Shown here in pieces: positions 46,453 through 56,332 of a DNA stretch of 64,000 nt. How positions within the stretch are numbered: the stretch's first letter is position 1; each line of letters opens with the position of its first letter. The notes under the pieces were generated by a model. It was given only the letters and a program-made list of their open reading frames with translations. It made no database searches and was not told the DNA's origin. The DNA comes from Pseudomonas nitroreducens (GTDB lineage Bacteria > Pseudomonadota > Gammaproteobacteria > Pseudomonadales > Pseudomonadaceae), in the NCBI RefSeq assembly GCF_024170165.1, contig NZ_JALJXP010000004.1, forward strand, positions 186,001 through 250,000, read 5' to 3'. The position numbers and the translations under genes were made by a program.

Positions 46453-46641
46453 CCCCTCTCCCTAACCCTCTCCCTGAAGGGAGAGGGGACCGTACGGCGC
46501 AAGATCAAACCCAGGCGTCAGCCGGCTCGGACAGTTATCTCCCTGACGGGAGAAAAGCAGTCAGACGCAGGATGAGGCCAGAAGTATCTGGCGGCACGGA
46601 CAGCTCCCTCTCCCTTCAGGGAGAGGGCTGGGGAGAGGGGG
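46453..46641. repeat. Inverted CCCTCTCCC...GGGAGAGGG repeat between urtA and urtB
   Basis: CCCCTCTCCCTAACCCTCTC at the left and GGGAGAGGGCTGGGGAGAGG at the right flank about 110 bases. Each end also has its own TCCCTgAAGGGA-type hairpin. The type is common in Pseudomonas intergenic DNA. Lying inside the urt operon, it could reduce downstream expression so that the binding protein is made in excess over the membrane parts. Confidence 0.7.
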
Positions 46642-46676
46642 CACCAGCCCACACCCGCCTCTCAGGGAAAACCGCC

Positions 46677-48263
46677 ATGCCCACTGCCTTGCTCCCCCTG
46701 CTCCGCCTCTGCGCCCTCGCGCTGGCCATGCTGCTGCCGCAGCTCGCCTTCGCCGGCCCCGCGCAGGATTTCGCCAGCGCCGACAACGACGCCCGCGCCA
46801 AACTGCTCGAACAATGGGCCGCGGCACCCGACGCCGACCGCCTGCCATTACTGGAAGCCATCCAGTCCGGGCGCCTCGCCGTCGATGCGCAGAACCGCGC
46901 TTTCCTCCTCGCTGACGACGGCCAGTACCACCCTGCCGACGGCGGCGCTGCAGCGGTGGGCGAGCCCGACAAGCTGCGCCTGAACAACCGCCTGCGCGGC
47001 CTGGTGAACACCGCCATGGCCAGCCACCAACTGGTCGCCGACAGCGCCGAGGTGCGCCTGGAGGCCGCCCGTCAGTTGCAGAAGAGCGCCCGCCCGGCGC
47101 AACGCACGCTGCTCGAATACCGTCTCAACGAAGAATCAGACGACGACGTCAAAGCCGCCCTGCAACTGGCCCTGGCCAACCTGCAGCTGGCCGACCCGGC
47201 TCCTGCCGTACGCCTCTCCGCCGTGCGCCTGCTGGGCGAATCCGGTGACCCGCAAGCGCGCACCCGCCTGGAAAACCTCCTCGACCCCGCCGTCGAACCC
47301 GACGACTCGGTGCGCACCGCCGCCGCCACCAGCCTCGGCCAGGTGAAGCGCCGGCTGCTGGTCGGCGACCTGTTCGGCCAGGCCTTCAGCGGCCTGTCGC
47401 TGGGCTCGATCCTGCTGCTCGCCGCCCTCGGCCTGGCGATCACCTACGGCCTGCTCGGGGTGATCAACATGGCCCACGGCGAGATGCTGATGCTCGGCGC
47501 CTACTCCACCTATGTGGTGCAGCTGCTCTGCCAACGTTATGCGCCCGGCGTGCTGGAGCTGTACCCGCTGCTCGCCCTGCCGGTGGCATTCCTGGTCACC
47601 GCGTGCATCGGCATGGCGCTGGAGCGCACGGTGATCCGCCACCTCTACGGCCGCCCGCTGGAAACCCTGCTCGCCACCTGGGGCATCAGCCTGGTGCTGA
47701 TCCAACTGGTGCGCGTGCTGTTCGGCGCACAGAACGTCGAGGTGGCCAACCCGGCCTGGCTGTCCGGCGGCATCCAGGTGCTGCCCAACCTCGTGCTGCC
47801 GTGGAACCGCATCGTCATCATCGGCTTCGCGCTATTCGTGCTGGCGCTCACCTGGCTGCTGCTCAACCGCACGCGGCTGGGCCTGAACGTCCGCGCCGTC
47901 ACCCAGAACCGCAACATGGCCGCCTGCTGCGGCGTGCCCACCGGCCGCGTGGACATGCTCGCCTTCGGCCTCGGCTCGGGCATCGCCGGCCTGGGTGGCG
48001 TGGCGCTGTCGCAGGTCGGCAACGTCGGTCCGGACCTGGGCCAGAGCTACATCATCGACTCCTTCCTGGTGGTGGTGCTCGGCGGCGTCGGCCAGCTCGC
48101 CGGCAGCGTGTTCGCCGCCTTCGGCCTGGGCGTGGCGAACAAGATCCTCGAACCGCAGATCGGCGCGGTGCTGGGCAAGATCCTGATCCTCGCGCTGATC
48201 ATCCTGTTCATCCAGAAACGTCCGCAGGGGCTCTTCGCTCTGAAAGGGAGGGTCATCGATTGA
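46677..48263 (+). CDS. urtB: Urea ABC transporter, permease UrtB with N-terminal extension
   Basis: A 528-residue protein. The C-terminal ~300 residues are the UrtB permease of the LivH type (SLGSILLLAALGLAITYGLLGVINMAHGEMLMLGAYSTYVVQLL). The N-terminal ~220 residues form an exported extension: a signal peptide (MPTALLPLLRLCALALAMLLPQLAFA), then helical HEAT-like repeats (AVRLSAVRLLGESGDPQARTRLENLL). This long form exists in other UrtB proteins. The start at 46677 is chosen because the signal peptide begins there; the frame is open much further upstream but antisense to nothing coherent. urtC overlaps its stop. Confidence 0.92.
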   Translation: MPTALLPLLRLCALALAMLLPQLAFAGPAQDFASADNDARAKLLEQWAAAPDADRLPLLEAIQSGRLAVDAQNRAFLLADDGQYHPADGGAAAVGEPDKLRLNNRLRGLVNTAMASHQLVADSAEVRLEAARQLQKSARPAQRTLLEYRLNEESDDDVKAALQLALANLQLADPAPAVRLSAVRLLGESGDPQARTRLENLLDPAVEPDDSVRTAAATSLGQVKRRLLVGDLFGQAFSGLSLGSILLLAALGLAITYGLLGVINMAHGEMLMLGAYSTYVVQLLCQRYAPGVLELYPLLALPVAFLVTACIGMALERTVIRHLYGRPLETLLATWGISLVLIQLVRVLFGAQNVEVANPAWLSGGIQVLPNLVLPWNRIVIIGFALFVLALTWLLLNRTRLGLNVRAVTQNRNMAACCGVPTGRVDMLAFGLGSGIAGLGGVALSQVGNVGPDLGQSYIIDSFLVVVLGGVGQLAGSVFAAFGLGVANKILEPQIGAVLGKILILALIILFIQKRPQGLFALKGRVID

Positions 48264-49335
48264 ACCAGCCACTCACCGTGACGGCCGCGCAGAAGGCCGG
48301 CCCCAAATTCACCGCCGGCCTCGTCGGCGCCACGCTCATTGCGCTGCTGGTCCTGCCACTGCTGCACCTGTTGCCGGAGACCCACGCGCTGCACCTCTCC
48401 GCCTACGGCCTGACGCTCACCGGCAAGATCCTCTGCTACGCCATCGTCGCGTTGGCGCTGGACCTGGTGTGGGGCTACGCCGGCCTGCTGTCGCTGGGCC
48501 ACGGGCTGTTCTTCGCCCTGGGCGGCTACGCCATGGGCATGTACCTGATGCGCGAGGCAGCCGGCGACCAGCTGCCAGCCTTCATGACCTTCCTCTCCTG
48601 GACCGAGCTGCCCTGGTACTGGGCCGGCACCCAGCACTTCCTCTGGGCGCTGTGCCTGGTGGTGCTGGCGCCCGGCCTGCTGGCGCTGGTGTTCGGCTTC
48701 TTCGCCTTCCGCTCGCGGATCAAGGGCGTGTACTTCTCGATCATGACCCAGGCGCTGACCTTCGCCGGCATGCTGCTGTTCTTCCGCAACGAGACGGGCT
48801 TCGGCGGCAACAACGGCTTCACCAACTTCCGCAGCATCCTCGGCTTTTCGATCACCGCGCCGGGTACCCGTGCGGCGCTGTTCATCGCCATCGTCCTGCT
48901 GCTCGCGGCGAGCCTGGCGATCGGCTTCGCCCTGGCGCGCAGCAAGTTCGGCCGGGTGCTCACCGCCCTGCGCGACGCCGAGAACCGCCTGATGTTCTGC
49001 GGCTACGACCCGCGCGGCTACAAGCTCTTCGTCTGGACCCTGAGCGCCGTGCTCTGCGGCCTGGCGGGCGCTCTGTTCGTGCCGCTGGTGGGCATCATCA
49101 ACCCCAGCGAGATGTCACCGACCAACTCCATCGAGGCTGCCGTCTGGGTTGCCCTCGGCGGGCGCGGCACGCTGATCGGCCCGCTGCTCGGCGCAGGCGT
49201 GGTGAACGGCGCGAAGAGCTGGTTCACCGTGGCCTTCCCCGAGTACTGGCTGTTCTTCCTCGGCGCACTGTTCATCGTCGTCACCCTGTACCTGCCGCGC
49301 GGCATCCTCGGCCTGATCAAGCGGGAGAAAGAACA

Positions 49336-49339
<4 letters not shown>
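48260..49339 (+). CDS. urtC: Urea ABC transporter, permease UrtC
   Basis: A 359-residue LivM-type permease pairing with UrtB. It starts at TTG 48260, which overlaps the urtB stop (TTGA) and follows GGGAGGG; the protein begins MNQPLTVTAAQKAGPK. Family segments are LDLVWGYAGLLSLGHGLFFALGGYAMGMYLM, GFGGNNGFTNF and VALGGRGTLIGPLLGAGVVNG. About nine membrane spans. It ends by overlapping the urtD start (ATGA), so urtB-urtC-urtD are translationally coupled. The rare TTG start may lower its yield. Confidence 0.94.
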
Positions 49340-50190
<851 letters not shown>

Positions 50191-50194
50191 AACG

Positions 50195-50273
50195 ATGGCG
50201 GATGAAGCGTCCCGCTTCATTCGCCCTACCCCAGAACCAACCGTAGGGCGCATAACGCGCAGCGTTATCCGCC
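50195..50273. repeat. Pair of GGCGGATGAAGCG / GTAGGGCGCATAACGCG palindromes
   Basis: ATGGCGGATGAAGCGTCCCG ... ending CGCCCTAC (50195-50229) and GTAGGGCGCATAACGCGCAG ... CCGCC (50243-50273) are related palindromes in opposite orientation. A further copy is at 52907-52941. They lie between urtD and urtE. Confidence 0.7.
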
Positions 50274-50298
50274 GCAGCCCATTTCCAAGGAACACGCC

Positions 50299-50997
50299 AT
50301 GCTGCAAGTCGACAAACTGCACCAGTACTACGGCGGCAGCCACATCCTGCGCGGCCTGTCCTTCGACGCGAAAATCGGCGAGGTCACCTGCCTGCTCGGG
50401 CGCAACGGCGTGGGCAAGACCACCCTGCTGCGCTGCCTGATGGGCCTGGTGCCTGCCAAGGACGGCAAGGTCAGCTGGGAGGGCAAGCCGATCACCGGTT
50501 TCAAGCCGCACCAGCGCGTGCATGCCGGGATCGCCTACGTGCCCCAGGGGCGGGAAATCTTTCCGCGCCTGACGGTGGAGGAAAACCTGCTGATGGGCCT
50601 GTCGCGGTTCAGCACCGGCGAAGCCAAGGCCGTGCCGGAGTTCATCTACGAGCTGTTCCCGGTGCTGCGGGAGATGAAGCAGCGTCGCGGCGGCGACCTC
50701 TCCGGCGGCCAGCAGCAACAGCTCGCCATCGGCCGCGCGCTGGCAAGCCGGCCACGCCTGCTGATCCTCGACGAGCCCACCGAAGGCATCCAGCCCTCGG
50801 TGATCAAGGAGATCGGCGCGGTGATCCGCAAGCTCGCCGAGCGTGGCGACATGGCCATTCTGCTGGTGGAACAGTTCTACGATTTCGCCGCCGAACTGGC
50901 CGACCGGTACCTGGTGATGTCCCGTGGCGAGATCGTCCAGCAGGGCCGTGGCGCGGACATGGAGAGCGACGGCGTGCGCGGGCTGGTGGCGATCTGA
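50299..50997 (+). CDS. urtE: Urea ABC transporter, ATPase UrtE
   Basis: A 232-residue ABC ATPase of the LivF type. Walker A is GRNGVGKTT, the signature LSGGQQQQLAIGRAL and Walker B LLILDEPTEGIQ are intact. The N-terminus MLQVDKLHQYYGGSHILRGLSF is family-typical. AAGGAA lies 7 bases upstream. It completes the transporter UrtA-UrtB-UrtC-UrtD-UrtE. The GNAT gene downstream begins 76 bases later and the urease genes after that, so urea import and hydrolysis are probably co-regulated. Confidence 0.95.
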   Translation: MLQVDKLHQYYGGSHILRGLSFDAKIGEVTCLLGRNGVGKTTLLRCLMGLVPAKDGKVSWEGKPITGFKPHQRVHAGIAYVPQGREIFPRLTVEENLLMGLSRFSTGEAKAVPEFIYELFPVLREMKQRRGGDLSGGQQQQLAIGRALASRPRLLILDEPTEGIQPSVIKEIGAVIRKLAERGDMAILLVEQFYDFAAELADRYLVMSRGEIVQQGRGADMESDGVRGLVAI

Positions 50998-51073
50998 GAC
51001 GACCTGTCACTGGCGGATGACGGCGGCGGGTGGCAAGCTGCCAGGCCCCGTACTCGTTTTTCTGGAGCCTGCC

Positions 51074-51526
51074 ATGCCGATCACCCTGCGCCCCGCCGTC
51101 AACGACGACGCCGGATTCGCCGCGGTCTGCGTGGCGGCGGCCTACGCCCAGTGGATTCCCAAGCTCGGCCGCAAGCCGGGGCCGATGCTGGACGACTACC
51201 ACGCGGTGATCGCCGAGGACCGCGTGCTGATCGCCGAACAGGACGGTGTACCGGTGGGCCTGCTGGTGATGCGCGAGACTGACGAGGGCTTCCTGCTCGA
51301 CAACATCGCTGTGCTGCCCGAATGCGCTGGCCAGGGCGTCGGCCGCGTGCTGCTGGTGCAGGCCGAGGAAGCTGCCGTGCAGCTGGGCTACCAATCGCTG
51401 TACCTCTATACCAACGAGCGCATGGTGGAAAACATCGAGCTGTACGCGAAGAACGGCTACCAGGAATACGCGCGCCGGCTGGAGAACGGTTTCCGCCGCG
51501 TGTACATGCGCAAGCAGCTGGGCTGA
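51074..51526 (+). CDS. GNAT-family N-acetyltransferase
   Basis: A 150-residue GCN5-type acetyltransferase. The acetyl-CoA site is around residues 80-100 (LLDNIAVLPECAGQGVGRVLLVQAEEAA, fitting Q/RxxGxG/A). The C-terminal NIELYAKNGYQEYARRLENGF is the usual last strand-helix part. The substrate is unknown. It sits between urtE and ureD on the same strand; whether it belongs to the urea cluster or is a bystander is unclear. GGAG stands 8 bases before the ATG. Confidence 0.82.
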   Translation: MPITLRPAVNDDAGFAAVCVAAAYAQWIPKLGRKPGPMLDDYHAVIAEDRVLIAEQDGVPVGLLVMRETDEGFLLDNIAVLPECAGQGVGRVLLVQAEEAAVQLGYQSLYLYTNERMVENIELYAKNGYQEYARRLENGFRRVYMRKQLG

Positions 51527-51737
51527 GGCCCGGCTCCTGCGCACCATTCAAGTGCGCACGCACCGCCAACGCACCGCAATTGCGCCCATACCTGACCGAT
51601 CAGACAATCCCCCTCCCCTCCGCTGAACCCGCACCAATGCTGTCTTGCAGCGCTACCGGCGGGCACCACGCACTATCCTGGCGCATCCCGGCACGCTGCT
51701 TGCTCTGTCCTGAGCATCCCTGGTTTCGCAGCTGCCC

Positions 51738-52571
51738 ATGAACGCACCGGCCACCCTCTTCCATCCCGCCTGGCACGCCGAGCTGGAGCTGGCCTACGCC
51801 CTGGTCGGCGACAGCACGCGGCCGGTCACCCGCCGCCACCTCGGGCCGTTGCGCGTGCAGAAACACCTGTACGCGGAAGGGCCGCAGGTCTGCCAGCACA
51901 TCATCGTGCACCCGCCCGGCGGCATCGCCGGTGGCGATACGCTGACCCTCGATATCCACGCCGGCCACGGCAGCTGGGCGCAGCTGACCAGCCCCGGTGC
52001 CGCCAAGTGGTACCGCGCCGGCTGCCCGGCAAGGCAGCAGCTGGACATCCGCGTAGGCCCCGGCGCCACGCTGGAATGGCTGCCGCAGGAAACCATCGTC
52101 TACTCCGGCGCCCGGACCGAGCTGGCCACCTGTATCGACCTCGAAGCGGACGCCCGGCTGTTCTACTGGGACATCGTCGCCCTCGGCCGCCCGGCCAGCG
52201 GCGAGCGCTTCGACGACGGCCACTTCGCCGCCGCCCTGGACATCCGCCGCGACGGCCAGCGCCTGTGGCACGAGCGCCAGCGTGTGGTCGGCAACGACCG
52301 CCTGCTCGACTCGCCCATAGGCCTCGCCGGCCACCCGGTGATGGCGACGCTGATCGCCAGCGGGCAGATCGACGCGGCGCTGATCGAAGCCTGCCGCGCC
52401 ATCCCCTGCCAGGGACGCGGCAATCTCACTCAACTGCCCGGCCTTGTCGTCGCCCGCTGCCTCGCCCATGAGGCGCTGCACGCCCGCGCCTGGCTCATCG
52501 AACTCTGGCGCCGGCTGCGGCCGGCGCTGCTCGGCCGCGCGGCCGTTCCCCCCCGAATCTGGAGCACCTGA
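51738..52571 (+). CDS. ureD: Urease accessory protein UreD
   Basis: A 277-residue chaperone that binds apo-urease and, with UreF and UreG, guides nickel insertion and carbamylation. Family motifs are [50 protein letters not shown] and [10 protein letters not shown] (the UreD SPGA motif), plus [13 protein letters not shown]. The gene is immediately upstream of ureA (stop followed one base later by the ureA ATG). ureE, ureF and ureG are not in the window and must lie elsewhere, as is the case for a split urease locus. The 211-base upstream gap holds no clear promoter element. Confidence 0.93.
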   Translation: MNAPATLFHPAWHAELELAYALVGDSTRPVTRRHLGPLRVQKHLYAEGPQVCQHIIVHPPGGIAGGDTLTLDIHAGHGSWAQLTSPGAAKWYRAGCPARQQLDIRVGPGATLEWLPQETIVYSGARTELATCIDLEADARLFYWDIVALGRPASGERFDDGHFAAALDIRRDGQRLWHERQRVVGNDRLLDSPIGLAGHPVMATLIASGQIDAALIEACRAIPCQGRGNLTQLPGLVVARCLAHEALHARAWLIELWRRLRPALLGRAAVPPRIWST

Positions 52572-52572
52572 G

Positions 52573-52875
52573 ATGGACCTGACCCCTCGCGAGAAGGACA
52601 AGCTGCTGATCTTCACCGCCGGCCTGGTCGCCGAGCGCCGCCTCGCCCGGGGTGTAAGACTCAACTACCCGGAGGCCGTGGCGCTGATCTCCGCCGCCCT
52701 GCTCGAAGGCGCGCGGGATGGCCAGACGGTCGCCGACCTGATGCACTACGGCACGACGCTGCTGACCCGTGATCAGGTGATGGATGGCGTGCCGGAAATG
52801 ATCCCGGAGATCCAGGTGGAAGCCACCTTCCCGGACGGCACCAAGCTGGTCACCGTGCACCAGCCCATCGCCTGA
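52573..52875 (+). CDS. ureA: Urease gamma subunit
   Basis: A 100-residue subunit of the (UreABC)3 urease. The start [40 protein letters not shown] is nearly invariant in the family, as are [20 protein letters not shown] and [19 protein letters not shown] at the end. The ATG at 52573 follows the ureD stop directly, and GGAG lies 9 bases upstream, inside ureD. ureB is separated from it by a GNAT gene, which is unusual in general but standard in Pseudomonas. Confidence 0.96.
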   Translation: MDLTPREKDKLLIFTAGLVAERRLARGVRLNYPEAVALISAALLEGARDGQTVADLMHYGTTLLTRDQVMDGVPEMIPEIQVEATFPDGTKLVTVHQPIA

Positions 52876-52906
52876 CCGCGCACGCCCAACCTGCGGCGCA
52901 AAGACA

Positions 52907-52941
52907 ATGGCGGATGAAGCGTTCCGCTTCATCCGCCCTAC
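52907..52941. repeat. GGCGGATGAAGCG palindrome between ureA and the GNAT gene
   Basis: ATGGCGGATGAAGCGTTCCG followed by CTTCATCCGCCCTAC is a near-perfect 35-base hairpin of the same class as that at 50195-50229. It lies in the ureA-pat gap. Confidence 0.75.
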
Positions 52942-52958
52942 GAAACTGAGGAACCGCC

Positions 52959-53465
52959 ATGCTCATCCGCAACGCCAGCCAAGCCGACCTCGGCAGTCTG
53001 CGCGACATCTACAACGACGCCGTCGCCCATACCACTGCCATCTGGAACACCGATATCGTCGATCTGGAGAACCGCCGCTCCTGGCTCGACCAGCGCACCG
53101 GGCAGGGCTTTCCGGTGCTGGTGGCGGAGGATGACGGCGAGGTGCTGGGCTACGCCAGCTACGGCCCGTGGAGGGCCTTCGCCGGCTATCGCGAGACCGT
53201 GGAGCATTCGGTCTACGTGCGCGCCGACCAGCGCGGCAAGGGCCTCGGCCCGCTGCTGATGCAGGCGCTGATCGAGCGCGCGCGCAGCCAGGGCCTGCAC
53301 GTGATGGTTGCGGCCATCGAGAGCGGCAACGCGGCGTCGATCCGCCTGCACGAGCGCCTGGGCTTCGCCATCACCGGGCAGATGCCACAGGTGGGCCAGA
53401 AATTCGGCCGCTGGCTCGACCTGACCTTCATGCAACTGATCCTCGACCCAAGGAGCTCCCCATGA
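52959..53465 (+). CDS. GNAT-family acetyltransferase, phosphinothricin-acetyltransferase-like
   Basis: A 168-residue enzyme of the Pat/BAR group of the GNAT superfamily. It starts [22 protein letters not shown], has the acetyl-CoA motif around residues 88-100 ([20 protein letters not shown]), and ends with [32 protein letters not shown], which is characteristic of this group. Natural substrates include methionine sulfoximine and sulfone-like compounds. It lies between ureA and ureB, with its stop overlapping the ureB start (ATGA), so it is translated with the urease subunits. Why an acetyltransferase is retained inside the urease operon is not known. Confidence 0.88.
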   Translation: MLIRNASQADLGSLRDIYNDAVAHTTAIWNTDIVDLENRRSWLDQRTGQGFPVLVAEDDGEVLGYASYGPWRAFAGYRETVEHSVYVRADQRGKGLGPLLMQALIERARSQGLHVMVAAIESGNAASIRLHERLGFAITGQMPQVGQKFGRWLDLTFMQLILDPRSSP

Positions 53466-53767
53466 TCCCTGGCGAATACGACATCCAGCCCGGCGAGATC
53501 GAACTCAATGCCGGCCGCCGCACGCTCGCGCTGAGGGTGGCCAACAGTGGCGACCGGCCGATCCAGGTCGGTTCGCACTACCACTTCTTCGAAACCAACG
53601 ACGCGCTGCTGTTCGATCGCGACGCGACGCGCGGCATGCGCCTGAATATCCCTGCCGGAACGGCAGTGCGCTTCGAACCTGGGCAGAGCCGCGAGGTGGA
53701 GCTGGTGGAGCTGGCGGGAGAGCGGAAGGTATACGGGTTTGCCGGACGGGTGATGGGCAGCCTCTGA
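53462..53767 (+). CDS. ureB: Urease beta subunit
   Basis: A 101-residue structural subunit. The N-terminal [19 protein letters not shown] and the motif [19 protein letters not shown] are invariant family features, as is the [27 protein letters not shown] region. It overlaps the GNAT stop by four bases. It packs against UreC in the mature enzyme and is not itself catalytic. ureC follows 32 bases downstream. Confidence 0.96.
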   Translation: MIPGEYDIQPGEIELNAGRRTLALRVANSGDRPIQVGSHYHFFETNDALLFDRDATRGMRLNIPAGTAVRFEPGQSREVELVELAGERKVYGFAGRVMGSL

Positions 53768-53799
53768 GCGCCCGCAGGAAAACAGCCAAGGAGCGCTGG

Positions 53800-55500
53800 A
53801 TGAAGATCAGCAGACAAGCCTACGCCGACATGTTCGGCCCCACCGTCGGCGACCGCGTGCGTCTGGCCGATACCGATCTGTGGATCGAGGTGGAGCAGGA
53901 TTTCACCGTCTACGGCGAGGAAGTGAAGTTCGGCGGCGGCAAGGTCATCCGCGACGGCATGGGCCAGAGCCAGCTGTGCGCCGCGCAGGTCGTCGACACA
54001 GTGATCACCAACGCGCTGATCCTCGACCACTGGGGCATCGTCAAGGCCGACGTGGGCCTCAAGCACGGACGCATCGCCGCCATCGGCAAGGCCGGCAACC
54101 CGGACATCCAGCCCGGCGTGACCATCGCCCTGGGCGCCAGCACCGAAGTGATCGCCGGCGAGGGCATGATCCTCACCGCCGGCGGCATCGACACGCACAT
54201 CCACTTCATCTGCCCGCAGCAGATCGAAGAGGCGCTGATGAGCGGAGTCACCACCATGATCGGTGGCGGCACCGGGCCGGCCACCGGCACCAATGCCACC
54301 ACCTGTACCTCCGGCCCCTGGCACATGGCGCGCATGCTCCAGGCCGCCGATGCCTTCCCGATGAACATCGGCTTCACCGGCAAGGGCAACGCCAGCCTGC
54401 CGCTACCGCTGGAAGAACAGGTACGCGCCGGTGCCATCGGCCTGAAGCTGCACGAGGACTGGGGAACCACGCCGGCAGCCATCGACAATTGCCTGACCGT
54501 GGCCGACCGCCTCGACGTGCAGGTAGCGATTCATACCGACACCCTCAACGAGTCCGGCTTCGTCGAAACCACCCTGGCCGCGTTCAAGGGTCGCACCATC
54601 CACACCTACCATACCGAGGGTGCCGGCGGCGGCCACGCGCCGGACATCATCAAGGCCTGCGGCTTCGCCAACGTGCTGCCCAGCTCGACCAACCCGACCC
54701 GGCCCTTCACCCGCAACACCATCGACGAGCACCTGGACATGCTCATGGTCTGCCATCACCTGGACCCGAGCATCGCCGAGGACGTGGCCTTCGCCGAATC
54801 GCGCATCCGCCGCGAGACCATTGCCGCCGAGGACATCCTCCACGACCTCGGCGCCTTCAGCATGATCAGCTCCGACAGCCAGGCCATGGGCCGCGTCGGC
54901 GAGGTGATCACGCGCACCTGGCAGACCGCCGACAAGATGAAGAAGCAGCGCGGGGCACTGGACGGCGACGGCGCGCGCAACGACAACTTCCGCGCGAAAC
55001 GCTATATCGCCAAGTACACCATCAACCCGGCGATCACCCATGGCGTGGCCCATGAAGTGGGCAGCATCGAAGCGGGCAAGCTGGCCGACCTGGTGCTCTG
55101 GCGCCCGGCCTTCTTCGGCGTGAAACCGAGCCTGATCCTCAAGGGCGGGGCCATCGCCGCGAGCCTGATGGGCGACGCCAACGCGTCGATCCCGACGCCG
55201 CAGCCGGTGCACTACCGGCCGATGTTCGCCAGCTTTGGCGGCAGCCGCCATGCCACCTGCCTGACCTTCCTCAGCCAGGCTGCGTTCGATCTGGGCGTGC
55301 ACCACGAACTGGGGCTGCACAAGGCCATCGGCGTGGTGAAGGGCTGCCGCAGCGTGCAGAAGACCGACCTGATCCACAACGCCTACCTGCCGCACATCGA
55401 GGTGGATGCGCAGAACTACCAGGTGCGCGCGGACGGCCAGTTGCTGTGGTGCGAACCAGCCGACGTGCTGCCGATGGCGCAGCGCTACTTCCTGTTCTGA
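53800..55500 (+). CDS. ureC: Urease alpha subunit (catalytic)
   Basis: A 566-residue nickel amidohydrolase converting urea to ammonia and carbamate. The metal-binding residues are visible: [19 protein letters not shown] (two His), the carbamylated lysine Lys216 in [43 protein letters not shown], and the flap cysteine in LMVCHHLD. The C-terminal [27 protein letters not shown] is normal. The length equals other bacterial UreC proteins. Nickel assembly needs UreD (present) plus UreE/F/G, absent from the window. Confidence 0.97.
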   Translation: MKISRQAYADMFGPTVGDRVRLADTDLWIEVEQDFTVYGEEVKFGGGKVIRDGMGQSQLCAAQVVDTVITNALILDHWGIVKADVGLKHGRIAAIGKAGNPDIQPGVTIALGASTEVIAGEGMILTAGGIDTHIHFICPQQIEEALMSGVTTMIGGGTGPATGTNATTCTSGPWHMARMLQAADAFPMNIGFTGKGNASLPLPLEEQVRAGAIGLKLHEDWGTTPAAIDNCLTVADRLDVQVAIHTDTLNESGFVETTLAAFKGRTIHTYHTEGAGGGHAPDIIKACGFANVLPSSTNPTRPFTRNTIDEHLDMLMVCHHLDPSIAEDVAFAESRIRRETIAAEDILHDLGAFSMISSDSQAMGRVGEVITRTWQTADKMKKQRGALDGDGARNDNFRAKRYIAKYTINPAITHGVAHEVGSIEAGKLADLVLWRPAFFGVKPSLILKGGAIAASLMGDANASIPTPQPVHYRPMFASFGGSRHATCLTFLSQAAFDLGVHHELGLHKAIGVVKGCRSVQKTDLIHNAYLPHIEVDAQNYQVRADGQLLWCEPADVLPMAQRYFLF

Positions 55501-55657
55501 GCACGGTCTTCGCTGGCCAGCGAGCGACCAGGGCCAGCCGGAAAGCTGTCGGTTTTGTTACAGGTACCGCCTTTGCCCCTTTTGTCATGGCCCATTGATG
55601 GCTACCCTGCGCTCCCCCTGGGAAAGAGTCCCGGGGGTTGCATCTCAGGAGAGTCAC

Positions 55658-55984
55658 GTGAAGTTTTCCCGTATCGCCGCCACCCTGCTGGCCACCGCCA
55701 TCCTCGCCGGCTGCACCGGCACCCCGATGAAGACCCAGACCTACAGCCCCGAGCAGTACACCGTGATCGGTCACGGCGAAGGCAAGGCCACCGGCCTGAT
55801 GCTGCTGGGCTTCATCCCGATCCAGCAGAACGACCGCTTCGTCCGTGCGCAGAATGCCGCGGTCAAATCCAAGGGCGGCGACGCGCTGATCAACACCCAG
55901 GTGCAGGAAAAGTGGTTCTGGGCCTGGGTCCTGAACGGCTACACCACCACCGTTTCCGGTGACGTGGTCAAGCTGAACAAGTAA
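55658..55984 (+). CDS. Small exported lipoprotein
   Basis: A 108-residue protein from a GTG start at 55658, 7 bases after AGGAGAG. The signal peptide MKFSRIAATLLATAILAGC ends in a clear lipobox (LAGC), with Thr at +2. The mature part is short and basic-aromatic (GLMLLGFIPIQQNDRF, VQEKWFWAWVLNGYTTTVSGDVVKLNK), resembling small TRL-like or YbjP-like lipoproteins. I do not recognise a named family with certainty. From memory, a similar small lipoprotein follows ureC in P. aeruginosa. It stands alone, with the autotransporter gene 348 bases further on. Confidence 0.75.
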   Translation: MKFSRIAATLLATAILAGCTGTPMKTQTYSPEQYTVIGHGEGKATGLMLLGFIPIQQNDRFVRAQNAAVKSKGGDALINTQVQEKWFWAWVLNGYTTTVSGDVVKLNK

Positions 55985-56332
55985 GGCCCGCCCTGCTTCG
56001 CCGGACCGGTGCGCAATGCCCGGCCCGGCTTCCACCCCTTGCGTTGGATCAAGCTTTTTCCGATCCCCCTCCCCGCCGCCCGCCGATTGAGATTCGTCTT
56101 ATTCGGCTACCTGAACGCGCGCTGAACAATGTCCCCACTGACCCGCCGCAGCCCTTATCGGCCGCGGGTCTGGCGTGGCACACCGGCTCGCGGCCACGCC
56201 TCCCCCAAGCAACTTCCAGCGAAAGCAGGAGAGCGATCCGGAACGCTCCGGTCTCCCGCCAGGACAGGCTCACACAGGCGCTGGAAACCCGCCCCGCATC
56301 GCCACACGGCGAGCGGTGCAAGGAGGTTTGCA
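55985..56332. other. Gene-free stretch upstream of the autotransporter
   Basis: Intergenic, about 350 bases. Apart from an in-frame extension of the autotransporter frame back to 56129 (Arg/Pro-rich, no signal peptide) there is no coding evidence. No clear promoter or palindrome was found; AAGGAGG occurs just before the autotransporter ATG. Confidence 0.6.

Noticed and set aside
46014-46676. Upstream in-frame extension of urtB through urtA and the intergenic region
   Set aside because: The frame is open but lies in another frame of urtA, and the signal peptide of UrtB begins at 46677.
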